From positions 291,890 through 355,889 of the forward strand of contig CCNB01000004.1 of the NCBI GenBank assembly GCA_000824785.1: 64,000 nt of DNA. The letters are read 5' to 3'. Source of the stretch: Mesorhizobium plurifarium (GTDB lineage: Bacteria; Pseudomonadota; Alphaproteobacteria; Rhizobiales; Rhizobiaceae). Below, one piece after another: positions 18,692 through 27,780 of the stretch (position 1 is the first letter of the stretch; every line of letters begins with the position of its first letter). A model generated the notes under the pieces. It was not told the origin of the DNA and did not search any database. It worked only from the letters and a program-made list of their open reading frames with translations. The position numbers and the translations under genes are program-made.

Positions 18692-19378
18692 ATGTCAGGC
18701 GCCTACGATCTCGGAACCAATCTGGTTCGCCGTATCTATGAAAAGCGCATAGATGCACCGGCCGTTCTTGATGCCGGCACGCATTTCCCCAATGCGGCGA
18801 AGTTCAGCGCCGCTTGGCAAGATATCCGCGACGAAGCGCTGGCGGCGAAGCTGAACACGGCGCCGCGCTTCCACGACATCATGCCGGAGCAGGCCGATAT
18901 CTCGGCCAATGACGGTCTCGACTGGCGCATGTTCGTGCTCAAGGCCTATGACATGACGGTGCCGGAGAATCTCGCCCGCATGCCGGTTCTGAGCCGGCTG
19001 CTCACCGAATGCCCCGAGGTCAAGTCGGCTGCCGTCTCCTTCCTCGCCCCGCGCAAGCACATCCCGCCGCACCGCGGGCCTTTTCGCGGCATCATGCGCT
19101 TCCATCTCGGCCTGGTCATCCCGAAACAGGCGGACGGCCGTCCGGCAACGATCATGATGATCAACCACGAGGAAAGGCGCATCGCCGACGGCGAGTGCAT
19201 GCTCTGGGACGACACGTTCGAGCATGAAGTCATGAACAACTCGGATCAGCCCCGCGTCGCGCTCCTGCTCGACGTATGGCGCCCGCAAATGCCGCTCGAC
19301 ATGGAAATCCTGTCACGCGTGATCGTGCGTGGCGTGCAGGTCGGGATGCGCTATCGGGGCGTATCGTTCGGCGGCTGA
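18692..19378 (+). CDS. Aspartyl/asparaginyl beta-hydroxylase-family protein (LpxO-like)
   Basis: This 228-residue protein belongs to the Asp/Asn beta-hydroxylase fold of Fe(II)/2-oxoglutarate oxygenases. Visible signatures are IPPHRGPFRGIMRFHL (iron ligand and 2-oxoglutarate-binding region), DDTFEHEVMN (the second histidine region) and VALLLDVWRP near the end. LpxO, which 2-hydroxylates lipid A acyl chains, is in the same family, so lipid A modification is possible. No N-terminal membrane helix is seen, which is unlike classical LpxO. It lies 121 bp after the efflux operon on the same strand. Confidence 0.8.
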   Translation: MSGAYDLGTNLVRRIYEKRIDAPAVLDAGTHFPNAAKFSAAWQDIRDEALAAKLNTAPRFHDIMPEQADISANDGLDWRMFVLKAYDMTVPENLARMPVLSRLLTECPEVKSAAVSFLAPRKHIPPHRGPFRGIMRFHLGLVIPKQADGRPATIMMINHEERRIADGECMLWDDTFEHEVMNNSDQPRVALLLDVWRPQMPLDMEILSRVIVRGVQVGMRYRGVSFGG

Positions 19379-19393
19379 AAGCTGCGATTGCGC

Positions 19394-19699
19394 CTACGCC
19401 CGCGCCTCGCGATACGTCCCCGCCCCGTTGCCACGCTTGCCAGGGAACATCGCGTCCTTCGCCAGCAATCCGCTAACGCGACAGAAGGCCGCGAAGGCGC
19501 GGCAGGCCTCCTCGGCACTGGCAACATCGACCGTCGCGCCGAAGCAGGCGTTGAACGCGGCTTCGTAGACCTTGCCCTGGCGGCGCTTCGGCCAGTCCTG
19601 CAGGAAATCGAGCGCCTGCTCGACACTGTAGATTTCCTCGACGGGCAGGCCGGGCGCGGGCGTGATGCGCACCGGCACCTCGAATTGCAGTCTGTCCAT
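19394..19699 (-). CDS. DUF982 domain protein
   Basis: The 101-residue protein starts MDRLQFEVPVRI at 19699 with GGAG eight bases upstream. The pattern of a short beta strand, then VEQALDFLQDWPKRRQGKVY, then an Ala-rich helix with ACFGATVD matches DUF982 proteins, small cytoplasmic proteins that are strongly expanded in Rhizobiales. Their function is unknown. An open frame extends upstream to 19945 but without similarity. It is convergent with the hydroxylase gene. Confidence 0.8.
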   Translation of the reverse strand: MDRLQFEVPVRITPAPGLPVEEIYSVEQALDFLQDWPKRRQGKVYEAAFNACFGATVDVASAEEACRAFAAFCRVSGLLAKDAMFPGKRGNGAGTYREARA

Positions 19700-19913
19700 T
19701 CCCTGTCTCCCGAACTGGCGCAGCCGGAGCAACGCCGCTCGTTCTGAAAAGTTTCTTTTTGGGGGCTTCTGACTCGCAAATGTGACCTCAGTGCGGTGAA
19801 GAATCGGTTCGCCGGTGCGGCAGATCGGCGTCGGCCCGCGTCGATACCGGCTGCATTGCCAATGCCGGATTTCCACCGTATTGCCTGCCATCACAGCTGC
19901 CGTGGGCGAAAAG

Positions 19914-20957
19914 ATGAGCGAAATCCGGGTCGAGTCTCTGGTCAAGCGCTATGGCGGAACGACCGCGCTGGACGGTGTTTCGCTGGCCTTTCCGAAGGGC
20001 TCCTTCACGGCGCTGCTCGGCCCTTCCGGCTGCGGCAAGACGACGATGCTGCGGCTGATCGCCGGCTTCGAGGCGCCGAGCGAAGGCCGCGTGTTTTTTG
20101 GCGACGCGCTTGTCGCCGACCCGAAGCGGCAGCTGCCGCCGGAGGCGCGCAATGTCGGCGTCGTTTTCCAGTCCTATGCGCTCTGGCCGCATATGGATGT
20201 CGCCGAAAACGTCGCCTATCCGCTGAAGGCCAGGCACGTGCCCTCCGCCGTCATCCCTGCCCGCGTCGCGGCGGTGCTCGATATCGTCGGTTTGGGCGGC
20301 TTCGCCAAGCGCCGCATCGACGAGTTGTCGGGCGGCCAGCGGCAGCGCGTGGCGCTCGCGCGCTGCCTGGTCGCCGAGGCCGGCATCATCCTGTTCGACG
20401 AGCCGCTCGCCAATCTCGATATGCATCTGCGCTCGGCAATGGTCGATGCCTTCCGCGACATCCATCGCCGCACCGGCGCAACGATCGTCTATGTCACGCA
20501 TGACCAGGCCGAGGCGCTGGCGCTTGCCGACCGCGTCGCCGTGATGAGCAAGGGCAGGCTGCTGCAGGCGGCACCGCCGCAGGAGATCTATCGTTCTCCC
20601 GCCGATGCCGCGGTTGCCGGTTTCGTCGGCCGCGGCAGCCTGCTCTCCGGCAACACCGTCGGCCATTCGGACCAGGCCTCGATCATCGATATCGCCGGCC
20701 ACCGGCTCGCGGCGCGCAGCCACGAAAGACCGGCGGGCGCGGTCAAGGTCCTGCTACGCCCGGAGGCCTTGCGCATCGCGGCCGAAGGCCTGCCGGCGAC
20801 GGTCCTGGACAGCGTCTATCGCGGGCCAGTGCATGAAGTGCGATTGGCGCTCGCCGAGCCCGGACAGCAGTTGCTGGTCGACAGCACCGAGGCGCTGGCG
20901 GCGGGACAGCGCGTGCATGTCGCGGTGTCCGATGCCTGGGTGGTGCCCGGCGCTTAA
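19914..20957 (+). CDS. ABC transporter ATP-binding protein (ferric/2-aminoethylphosphonate import type)
   Basis: This 347-residue cytoplasmic ATPase has Walker A GPSGCGKTT, Q-loop VFQSYAL, signature LSGGQRQRVALAR, Walker B IILFDEP, the H-loop in VTHDQAEAL, and a C-terminal TOBE-like regulatory domain (about residues 265-345). It is of the FbpC/PotA type. The partner permease and binding protein are encoded next to it but on the opposite strand, so the three cannot form one operon. The start at 19914 is chosen from family alignment; its ribosome site is weak. Confidence 0.92.
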   Translation: MSEIRVESLVKRYGGTTALDGVSLAFPKGSFTALLGPSGCGKTTMLRLIAGFEAPSEGRVFFGDALVADPKRQLPPEARNVGVVFQSYALWPHMDVAENVAYPLKARHVPSAVIPARVAAVLDIVGLGGFAKRRIDELSGGQRQRVALARCLVAEAGIILFDEPLANLDMHLRSAMVDAFRDIHRRTGATIVYVTHDQAEALALADRVAVMSKGRLLQAAPPQEIYRSPADAAVAGFVGRGSLLSGNTVGHSDQASIIDIAGHRLAARSHERPAGAVKVLLRPEALRIAAEGLPATVLDSVYRGPVHEVRLALAEPGQQLLVDSTEALAAGQRVHVAVSDAWVVPGA

Positions 20958-20959
20958 GA

Positions 20960-21003
20960 GCAATTCCAGGAAAAGTGCGCAGCGGTTTTCCATCCGGAAT
21001 TGC
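20960..21003. repeat. RIME-like palindrome between convergent genes
   Basis: The outer arms are GCAATTCC (20960-20967) and GGAATTGC (20996-21003); the inner arms are GGAAAA (20969-20974) and TTTTCC (20986-20991). This nested form is typical of the rhizobial intergenic palindromes called RIME. It sits exactly between the converging ATPase and permease genes, where it may act as a transcription end. Confidence 0.65.
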
Positions 21004-21017
21004 GGAAAAACAAAAGA

Positions 21018-22763
21018 TTAGCGCCAAGGCAGCACCTCAGCCGGCAAGCGTCGCCCGAACCGGTCGAGCGCCAGAAGCAGCAGGATCACGACGACGATCG
21101 TGGACACGGCGATTGCCGCCGCCTGCGTGCCCAGTCCTGCCTCTTCCAGACTGAACAGCACGACGCCGAGCGTTTCCTTGCCGCTCGACCATAGCAGCGC
21201 CGAGACGGTCAACTCGTTGAAGGCGCTCATGAACACCAGCAGCCCACCCGCTACGGCCGCGGGGGCCGCAAGCGGCGCGGTGATCGTCACGAGCCGCCGC
21301 GACGGGCCGGCGCCGGATACTGCTGCCGCCTCGTCAAGATCGCGGGGAATTTGCCCGACCGCCGTCGTCACCGGTTTCATCGCCAGCGTCAGGAAGCGCA
21401 TCGCATAGGCGACCAGGATGATCGACGCGGTCGCATAGAGGCTGCCGATCAGCGGCAGCGGCCGCAGGAAAAGTAGGATGCAGGCGATCGCCAGCACCAC
21501 GCCCGGGATCGTGTAAGGCAAGTCGACGATGCCGCCGAGCACGCGCCGCGAGCGCTTGTCGAAACGCTCGAGCCATGCGGCCATCGGGATGACCCCAAGG
21601 GCAAGCATCAGAGCCGCGCCACCGGCAAAGAGCAGCGAATTGCGGAAGGCGCGCACCGTGGACGCCTGCCGGACGAGCACTTCCGCGTAATTGGCGATCG
21701 TCGCCGTGCGCGGACCGAGCGGCACGCCGAAGGACGGCACCAGCGACGTCGCCAACAGCGCGCAGGCCGGAAGGATGAGGATCAGGCCGATGACCAGCCA
21801 ACCAGCGCAAGCAAGTGGTAGTCGGAAGCGGCCGAGCTCGAACCGCGCGGGCGTGCCGGCGACAACGCGATGCCCGGCGCCCCGAAAGGCCAGCGACTGG
21901 AAGACCATGCCGACAAGCGCCAGGGCGCCGACCAGCACCGACAGCGCCGCAATCTGCGGCAAGACGCTCGGCCCAAAACTCGACAGGTCCTGATAGATCA
22001 GGGTCGGCAGGGTGAGATAATTGACCGGCATGCCGAGCAGCGCCGGTATGCCGAAATTGCCGACGCCGGAAACGAAGGCAAGGGCAGCGGCGGCCACCAC
22101 ATAGGGCCGCAGGACGGGCAGCACGATTGTCCGCAGCACGCCGAGCGGCCGTGCGCCGCAAGAGCGCGCCGCCTCGACCAGATCGCGCGGCACGCGCGAC
22201 AGCCCAGCCCGCATAGTGATGAAGACGATCGGCGCGTGCTGGACGCCATAGAGAAGGACGATGCCGCCACGGCCAAGCATCGGATTGCCGCTGCCGGGCT
22301 GAGGCGCCAGCCCGAGCATGCCGAGCAGCGTGCTCGACGGGCCGAACAGATGCAGCCAGGCGAGCGCCGTCACCTGCGGCGCGATCATCAGCGGCAAGAG
22401 CAGAAGGAAGCCGAGGATCTTGCGTCCCGGCAGATCGGTCATCGTCACCGCGACGGCGAACGGAATGCCGAGGCAAAGCGCCAGCAGGGCGCCGAAGAAG
22501 GCCGTGTCCAACGTATGCCACGTCGCCTTGAGCGCGGCAGGGCTGGCAAGCCGCCCGGCGAAGGCTGCGAAATCGACCTCTCCGCCGGGCGCGATCGCCG
22601 CAAGCACGAGACGCGCCATCGGCAGCAGGCTGAGCGCGGCGACGACGAGCAGAACAGCCAGCGCCGACAGACGCTGGCCGGATATCGTGCCTGGCAGCGC
22701 GAAACCGCCTGCCCGCGGCAACGCCGGGCCCGACCCGGCGACGCGATGTTCCGCGGAGGCCAA
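21018..22763 (-). CDS. ABC transporter permease with two fused transmembrane domains (FbpB type)
   Basis: The 581-residue inner membrane protein contains two copies of the binding-protein-dependent permease domain, about 12 helices in all. EAA-like coupling loops are visible as DLVEAARSCGA and DLDEAAAVSGAG, the contact sites for the ATPase. Fused permeases of this size serve Fe(III), 2-aminoethylphosphonate or thiamine uptake. The likely start is TTG (complement of 22761-22763) with AGGG nearby; no ATG is available before the first helix. It lies 17 bp after the substrate-binding protein gene and is surely co-transcribed with it. Confidence 0.9.
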   Translation of the reverse strand: MASAEHRVAGSGPALPRAGGFALPGTISGQRLSALAVLLVVAALSLLPMARLVLAAIAPGGEVDFAAFAGRLASPAALKATWHTLDTAFFGALLALCLGIPFAVAVTMTDLPGRKILGFLLLLPLMIAPQVTALAWLHLFGPSSTLLGMLGLAPQPGSGNPMLGRGGIVLLYGVQHAPIVFITMRAGLSRVPRDLVEAARSCGARPLGVLRTIVLPVLRPYVVAAAALAFVSGVGNFGIPALLGMPVNYLTLPTLIYQDLSSFGPSVLPQIAALSVLVGALALVGMVFQSLAFRGAGHRVVAGTPARFELGRFRLPLACAGWLVIGLILILPACALLATSLVPSFGVPLGPRTATIANYAEVLVRQASTVRAFRNSLLFAGGAALMLALGVIPMAAWLERFDKRSRRVLGGIVDLPYTIPGVVLAIACILLFLRPLPLIGSLYATASIILVAYAMRFLTLAMKPVTTAVGQIPRDLDEAAAVSGAGPSRRLVTITAPLAAPAAVAGGLLVFMSAFNELTVSALLWSSGKETLGVVLFSLEEAGLGTQAAAIAVSTIVVVILLLLALDRFGRRLPAEVLPWR

Positions 22764-22780
22764 CTTGCCCTTCGCGCCGC

Positions 22781-23755
22781 TTACTGACTCATCACCGCGC
22801 TGAACTTTTCCTTGTTCTGCGCATCGTTGGCGAGCGCGGCCGCCGCATCATAATCCAGCACCTTGATCGAGGCGCGGTCCGGATAGCCGGCCGGCAGCGC
22901 GACATCGGCGCGCGCCGGGATGTAGCCCATCTTGGCCGCCACTTCCTGTCCGTCCTTCGACAAGAGGAAATCGACGAAGGCCTTGGCGGCGTCCTTGTTC
23001 TTGGCGGTGGAGAGGATGGCGACCGGCTCGGTGACGGCTGACACGCCTTCCTTCGGGAACACGAACTCGACAGGCGCGCCCTTGGCCTTCTCGCGGATCG
23101 GCATGTAGTCGACGATCATGCCGAACAGCTTGTCGCCGCCGCTGACGGCCTTGAGCACGTCGCCATTGCCGCCGCTCGCCTGCGCGCCGTTCTTGGCGAG
23201 CGCGCCATAATAATCCCAGCCCTCCGGCAGGTTGCCGGTGAGCGTCACCGTGTGGATCATCGCCGCGCCCGAGGTCAGCGGGCTCGGCATCGCGATGAGG
23301 CCCTTGGCCTCCGGCTTTTTCAGATCTTCCCAGCTCGTCGGGACGAAAGGCGCCTTGGTGTTGTAGACGATGCCGGTGGTGATCAGCTTGGTCGAGAAAT
23401 AGCTCTTGTCCTTGTCGTAGAGCGCGGCGTCGAGGCCGTCGACCTTGGCCTCCGGATAGGCAAACAGGCGGCCTTCCTTCTTGAGACCCTCCATGGTCAC
23501 GACATCGGCGATCAGAAGCACGTCGGCCTGCGGCTGGCCGGCCTCGATCTCCGCATGCAGCTTCGCCAGGATCTTCGGCGTGCCGTCGCGTACCCAGTCG
23601 ACCTTGATGCCCGGGTTCTTGGCCATGAAGGCGTCGACCGTCTGCTGGGCGTCGGTGTTCGGCTGGCTGGTATAGAGCACCAGCGTGCTGTCGGCGGCGG
23701 CGCCCGCCGCGGCGGTTGCCAGCAATAGGGTGGCGGCGAGGACGATCTGGCGCAT
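22781..23755 (-). CDS. ABC transporter periplasmic substrate-binding protein (FbpA-like)
   Basis: This 324-residue protein has a signal peptide (cleavage near GAAADS). The mature part begins TLVLYTSQPNTDAQ, typical of the FbpA/AepX cluster of solute-binding proteins, and has paired tyrosines in WDYYGAL and a further tyrosine in VDYMPIR. FbpA proteins hold ferric iron through tyrosines, but related proteins bind 2-aminoethylphosphonate or spermidine, so the substrate is unresolved. It is first in a two-gene operon with the permease. Confidence 0.88.
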   Translation of the reverse strand: MRQIVLAATLLLATAAAGAAADSTLVLYTSQPNTDAQQTVDAFMAKNPGIKVDWVRDGTPKILAKLHAEIEAGQPQADVLLIADVVTMEGLKKEGRLFAYPEAKVDGLDAALYDKDKSYFSTKLITTGIVYNTKAPFVPTSWEDLKKPEAKGLIAMPSPLTSGAAMIHTVTLTGNLPEGWDYYGALAKNGAQASGGNGDVLKAVSGGDKLFGMIVDYMPIREKAKGAPVEFVFPKEGVSAVTEPVAILSTAKNKDAAKAFVDFLLSKDGQEVAAKMGYIPARADVALPAGYPDRASIKVLDYDAAAALANDAQNKEKFSAVMSQ

Positions 23756-23899
23756 GGAAATACCTGTTCTTGATCAAGCTGAGGAAGTCCGGCAAGTGCC
23801 GGGGTTGGAAACCTGAGTAAGGCCGCAGGATAACCATTATGTGACAGGGCGACGCAACCCGCGCCGCCCTGCCCTTGCTCTTGTTTCATATCGTCGGCG

Positions 23900-24136
23900 C
23901 TACTGATTGGCCGGGTCCGTCTCGGCGTCATAGGCCATGCGGATAACCACCATCAGCAGATAGGCGGACGGCAGCGCAAAGATAGCGGCGAGCACGATCG
24001 CCGCCGTCCCCTCCATGCGAAGGGTGGCGGCAACAGCCCAGTAGACGGTGCCGATGCAGATTATCGCCTGAACCGCGAGAAACGCGGCAGCGGCAGCCGC
24101 GCGGGTGAGTGTCTTGAATGTCTTGATGCGTTGCAT
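23900..24136 (-). CDS. Small membrane protein of unknown function
   Basis: The 78-residue product (ATG at 24136; an in-frame GTG at 24160 would add eight residues) has two hydrophobic segments, about residues 10-35 and 45-65, with a short loop containing LRMEG. The tail AETDPANQ is acidic and polar. It is probably a small inner membrane protein. It has no recognised family and stands alone upstream of the ABC operon on the same strand. Confidence 0.55.
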   Translation of the reverse strand: MQRIKTFKTLTRAAAAAAFLAVQAIICIGTVYWAVAATLRMEGTAAIVLAAIFALPSAYLLMVVIRMAYDAETDPANQ

Positions 24137-24245
24137 TGAATGGAATCCAAACTGACGCACGCGACCGGCGGACGGCCGGCAGCCGTCACCGGGTCGCGAC
24201 GCGAGGAAATATCTTGATTTGAATGCCGCGCCTGGCGGCTAAGGC

Positions 24246-24641
24246 TTACGCGACGGGCGGCGCGCGGGGCTGGTTGGTGCGCGAAGACGTCGCGATTCCC
24301 GCCGCGGGCGTGACGCCCATCTCGGCCGGCAACGCCTGTGCAATGACCAGAAAATCGGCTGCGGACGCAAGCGCGCCGGGATTGCCGCTGTGGAGCTTTA
24401 TCGGCAGCGGCCGCGCGGCGCGGACTTCGACTGCCTGCGTCTTGCCGTTCGTCCTGAGCAGCGCGATCGTATCGCCCTGACGGGCGGCGCTGATGCTGGA
24501 GCCGCCTTGGAGCGAGACGGCCGATGCGGAGATTCCGGCCTGTGCAAAGCCCAGCAGCGCGAGCATCAGCAGCGCCATCAGGCCCGCAAAGGCGGTCCTG
24601 GCCGGCAGCAGCGTCGATCTTTCGCGTTTAGGTGCCGTCAA
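24246..24641 (-). CDS. Exported or membrane-anchored protein of unknown function, TTG start
   Basis: A 131-residue frame begins at TTG (complement of 24639-24641) preceded by GGAGA. It has a basic N-terminus followed by a hydrophobic helix (FAGLMALLMLALLGFA) ending near ISASA, consistent with a signal peptide or anchor. The mature part is composed of short beta-like segments (DTIALLRTNGKTQAVEVRAA) and a Pro/Arg-rich tail. The gene is divergent from map. The TTG is chosen because no ATG precedes the hydrophobic segment. Function is unknown. Confidence 0.6.
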   Translation of the reverse strand: MTAPKRERSTLLPARTAFAGLMALLMLALLGFAQAGISASAVSLQGGSSISAARQGDTIALLRTNGKTQAVEVRAARPLPIKLHSGNPGALASAADFLVIAQALPAEMGVTPAAGIATSSRTNQPRAPPVA

Positions 24642-24809
24642 GGCAATCTCCGAATAACAGACCCGGCCTAACCCATGGAACGGCCGAAGGAAAGCCGCAA
24701 TGGGCGCCGCAACCGCACTTCGTCCTTGAACCTTGCGGCTTCCGGTGCCAAATCTGGAGCAGATTTCGCGTTCGGCCTTTTTGGAGCCAACGCCGGCAAA
24801 CGGACAAAA

Positions 24810-25637
24810 ATGGTTACCTATCTCGACGCCTCCACGGCCCCCCTTCGAAATACCGGCCAGATCCGCCTCTATGGCGAGGAAGGTTTTGCCGGCATGCGCA
24901 AGGCCTGCGACCTCACCGCGCGCTGCCTGGACGAGCTCGTGCCGATGGTGAAGCCCGGCGTGACAACGGAAACGATCGACCGCTTCGTCTTCGAATTCGG
25001 CATGGACCACGGTGCGCTGCCGGCGACGCTCAATTATCGCGGCTACACTAAATCGTCCTGCACCTCGATCAACCATGTCGTCTGCCACGGCATTCCCGAC
25101 AATAAGCCGCTGAAGGAAGGCGACATCGTCAACATCGACGTCACCTACATCCTCGACGGCTGGCATGGCGATTCCTCGCGCATGTATCCGGTGGGCACGA
25201 TCAAGCGCGCCGCCGAGCGCTTGCTTGAGGTGACCTACGAGTGCCTGATGCGCGGCATCGCCGCGATCAAGCCCGGCGCCCGCACCGGCGCCATCGGCGC
25301 CGCGATCCAGACCTATGCCGAGGCTGAGCGCTGCTCGGTGGTGCGCGATTTCTGCGGCCACGGCGTCGGCCAGCTTTTCCACGACGCGCCGAACATCTTG
25401 CATTACGGCACCGTCAATGAAGGCGTCGAGATGCGACCGGGCATGATCTTCACCGTCGAGCCGATGATCAATCTCGGCCGCCCGCATGTGAAAGTGCTGT
25501 CGGACGGCTGGACCGCGGTCACGCGCGACCGCTCGCTGTCGGCGCAATACGAGCACACGATCGGCGTCACCGACAGCGGCTGCGAGATCTTCACGCTGTC
25601 GCCGAAAAAGCTCGACCGCCCCGGCCTGCCGGCCTAG
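24810..25637 (+). CDS. map: Methionine aminopeptidase, type I
   Basis: The 275-residue metalloprotease removes the N-terminal methionine from new proteins. Visible motifs are the substrate-binding His in [10 protein letters not shown], metal ligands Asp in [18 protein letters not shown], His in [10 protein letters not shown], Glu in FTVEPMI and Glu in QYEHTIGV. The start at 24810 (MVTYLDAS) is family-consistent; the upstream in-frame ATG at 24675 would add 45 unrelated residues. It is followed by radC 35 bp downstream on the same strand. Confidence 0.95.
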   Translation: MVTYLDASTAPLRNTGQIRLYGEEGFAGMRKACDLTARCLDELVPMVKPGVTTETIDRFVFEFGMDHGALPATLNYRGYTKSSCTSINHVVCHGIPDNKPLKEGDIVNIDVTYILDGWHGDSSRMYPVGTIKRAAERLLEVTYECLMRGIAAIKPGARTGAIGAAIQTYAEAERCSVVRDFCGHGVGQLFHDAPNILHYGTVNEGVEMRPGMIFTVEPMINLGRPHVKVLSDGWTAVTRDRSLSAQYEHTIGVTDSGCEIFTLSPKKLDRPGLPA

Positions 25638-25672
25638 AACTTCGACTAAGCCTGAGGGGGGAGCGGGCGATT

Positions 25673-26434
25673 ATGGGCAAAGTCGAGGACGAGCGGGCGT
25701 TTTTTTCAGAAGGCTGGATCGAGCCGCCCAAGGCGGCGCTGAAAAAGGCCGCGGCGGCAGAAAAGCCTCACTATCACGGCCATCGCGACCGCCTGCGCGA
25801 ACGCTTCGTCGCCGGCGGCCCGGACGCCCTGCCCGACTATGAACTGCTCGAGCTGCTGCTGTTCCGGCTGATCCCGCGCGTCGACACCAAGCCCATCGCC
25901 AAGGCGCTGATCGCCCGCTTCGGCTCGCTGGCCGAAGTGCTCGGCGCGCCGGCATCCCTGCTCGAGGAAGTCAAAGGCATCGGGCCAACAGTCGCGACCG
26001 ATCTCAAGGTCATCGCCGCCACGGCCCAGCGCATGGCGCGCGGCGAGGTGCGCGGCCGCGAAGTCCTGTCCAACTGGACGCAGTTGCTCGACTATTGTCG
26101 CTCGGCCATGGCCTTCGAGAACCGCGAGCAGTTCCGCATCCTGTTCCTCGACAAGAAGAACGGGCTGATCGCCGACGAGGTGCAGCAGACCGGCACCGTC
26201 GACCACACGCCGGTCTATCCGCGCGAGGTGGTGAAGCGCGCGCTCGAGCTCTCCGCCAGCGCCGTCATCCTGGTCCACAACCACCCTTCTGGGGATCCCA
26301 CACCCTCCCGCGCGGACATCGAGATGACCAAGCAGATCATCGATACGGCGAAGCCCCTCGGCATCGCTGTGCACGACCACATCATCATCGGCCGCAAGGG
26401 CAATGCCTCGATGAAGGGCCTGCTGCTGATCTGA
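25673..26434 (+). CDS. radC: RadC-family JAMM-domain protein
   Basis: This 253-residue protein has an N-terminal helix-hairpin-helix part ([13 protein letters not shown], about residues 85-110) and a C-terminal JAB/MPN metalloprotease-like domain with [14 protein letters not shown], the complete JAMM zinc motif (about residues 200-215). The family was once linked to DNA repair, but its molecular role remains unclear. GGGG (25656-25659) and GGGAG precede the start. It is probably co-transcribed with map and the next hydrolase. Confidence 0.93.
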   Translation: MGKVEDERAFFSEGWIEPPKAALKKAAAAEKPHYHGHRDRLRERFVAGGPDALPDYELLELLLFRLIPRVDTKPIAKALIARFGSLAEVLGAPASLLEEVKGIGPTVATDLKVIAATAQRMARGEVRGREVLSNWTQLLDYCRSAMAFENREQFRILFLDKKNGLIADEVQQTGTVDHTPVYPREVVKRALELSASAVILVHNHPSGDPTPSRADIEMTKQIIDTAKPLGIAVHDHIIIGRKGNASMKGLLLI

Positions 26435-26450
26435 AATGGGAAGAACCGAC

Positions 26451-27065
26451 ATGTCTCTGCACGGCAAGGAACCGTGGCCGTTCGACAAGGCGCGCGCCGC
26501 CCTGCTGGTCATCGACATGCAGAGCGACTTCGTCGATGAAGGCGCGGTGATGGAAGTGGCAATGGCCCGGCATCGCATTCCGGTCATGCGGCAGGTGATC
26601 GACCTGTGCCGAGCACATGGCGTTCCGGTGATCTACACGCAGCATGTCTTGAGCGACCATTTCGACATATCGCCGCTCGAAACCGCCTACCAGCCAAGGC
26701 TGAAGGCCAAAGGCATGCGCGAAGGCAGCGCCGGCACGGAGATCGTCGCGGAACTCACTCCCTTGCCGGGTGAGGTGATCATCAAGAAGCACCGCTATGA
26801 CGCCTTCCACAACACCCAGTTGGAAACGGTGCTGCGCAACATCCGCGGCGCCGGCCAGGTCGACACCGTCATCATCATCGGCACGGTGACCAGCATCTGC
26901 TGCGAATCGACGGCTCGCAGCGCCTTCATGCGCGACTACAAAGTGGCTTTCGTCAGCGACGCCAATGGCGGGCTGGACGAGGCATCGCACAATGCCACGC
27001 TCGCTATCATCGGCAAGGTGTTCGGACGCGTGATGACGGCTGCGGAGCTGGCAGGCTTGTTTTAG
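26451..27065 (+). CDS. Isochorismatase-fold cysteine hydrolase
   Basis: The 204-residue enzyme has the family's N-terminal Asp in LLVIDMQSDFVD, the catalytic Lys region VIIKKHRYDAF, and the nucleophile Cys in GTVTSICCESTARSA preceded by the cis-peptide region. Such enzymes hydrolyse amides or esters (nicotinamidase, biuret hydrolase, N-carbamoylsarcosine amidase types). The exact substrate is unknown; no siderophore or catabolic genes flank it. The start at 26451 has GGGAAG eight bases upstream, whereas the ATG at 26436 does not. Confidence 0.88.
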   Translation: MSLHGKEPWPFDKARAALLVIDMQSDFVDEGAVMEVAMARHRIPVMRQVIDLCRAHGVPVIYTQHVLSDHFDISPLETAYQPRLKAKGMREGSAGTEIVAELTPLPGEVIIKKHRYDAFHNTQLETVLRNIRGAGQVDTVIIIGTVTSICCESTARSAFMRDYKVAFVSDANGGLDEASHNATLAIIGKVFGRVMTAAELAGLF

Positions 27066-27075
27066 GCGTCAACCT

Positions 27076-27588
27076 TCAAGGCGGATCGGTCTTGCAGCTC
27101 GCTGCGATCTGGCCGATCGCCTCGGCGAGACCGGCGAGCTCGAAATCGGCCTCGCCGCGCCCCGACAGCAGGCCGAAGCGCCATGACAGCGTCAGCCGGT
27201 TCGCCGAAACCAGACGCCTGATGCCGTCGTCTCCATCCTTGACCAGTGTTCTGCCGCGCGGGCCGACCGACCAGCTTTCATCGGTCCTGCCGCCGCCATC
27301 GACAATGACGGAGATGGTGATCTTGCGGCTGGCGGAGACGGCGTCATTGAGTTGGAGCCATTCGCTCCACCGCGGCTGGCCGTCGGGCCGGCAAGCCAAG
27401 GTCAGCACCGGGCTGTAGCCCAGCGCCCCGCCTCCGGTGATCAGCTTGTTGCTGGCGTGCAGCGATGCCGTGATCTGGCCATCGTCGCCGGCGCCGACGC
27501 TCCAATTGCCGAGATCCGGCTCGGCCCGCGCGGCGCCGGTTGCTGCGGCAAACAAGAGCGCCGCGGCGGCGACCACGTCTCCCATCAT
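27076..27588 (-). CDS. Exported VasI-like protein
   Basis: The roughly 170-residue protein has a signal peptide ending near ARAEP. The mature part SPVLTLACRPDGQ followed by beta strands, an RLTLSWRFG segment and a final FELAGLAEAIGQIAASC matches the layout of VasI/VMAP-type proteins linked to type VI secretion. The two cysteines (in LACRP and AASCK) would form the family disulfide. No type VI genes are in the window, so this is probably a stand-alone relative. In-frame starts at 27615 and 27588 both exist; the later one leaves a more usual signal peptide. Confidence 0.65.
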   Translation of the reverse strand: MMGDVVAAAALLFAAATGAARAEPDLGNWSVGAGDDGQITASLHASNKLITGGGALGYSPVLTLACRPDGQPRWSEWLQLNDAVSASRKITISVIVDGGGRTDESWSVGPRGRTLVKDGDDGIRRLVSANRLTLSWRFGLLSGRGEADFELAGLAEAIGQIAASCKTDPP

Positions 27589-27731
27589 GAACCCCAGCCT
27601 CACCAATGCCTCCAAACACCCGCGAATGCGATGAAACGCAGATAATGTTCAACGGCTGGTATCGCCAGCGGCGGCCCATCAAGACAAGTTACTTGTGTTG
27701 CCCCGCCGCCACAATGAAGCAGATCCTAATG

Positions 27732-27757
27732 AAAAGGCCGCCCCGAGGCGGCCTTTT
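27732..27757. terminator. Bidirectional Rho-independent terminator after tig
   Basis: A perfect 11-bp stem, AAAAGGCCGCC (27732-27742) and GGCGGCCTTTT (27747-27757), with tetraloop CCGA. The A/T tracts at both ends of the stem make it function on either strand. It lies 23 bp past the tig stop on the minus strand. Confidence 0.9.
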
Positions 27758-27780
27758 CTAAATCGCGGTATTGAAACCTG

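Noticed and set aside
26451..27065. Siderophore isochorismatase (EntB-like)
   Set aside because: There is no aryl carrier domain and no siderophore biosynthesis genes; the general cysteine hydrolase call is safer.
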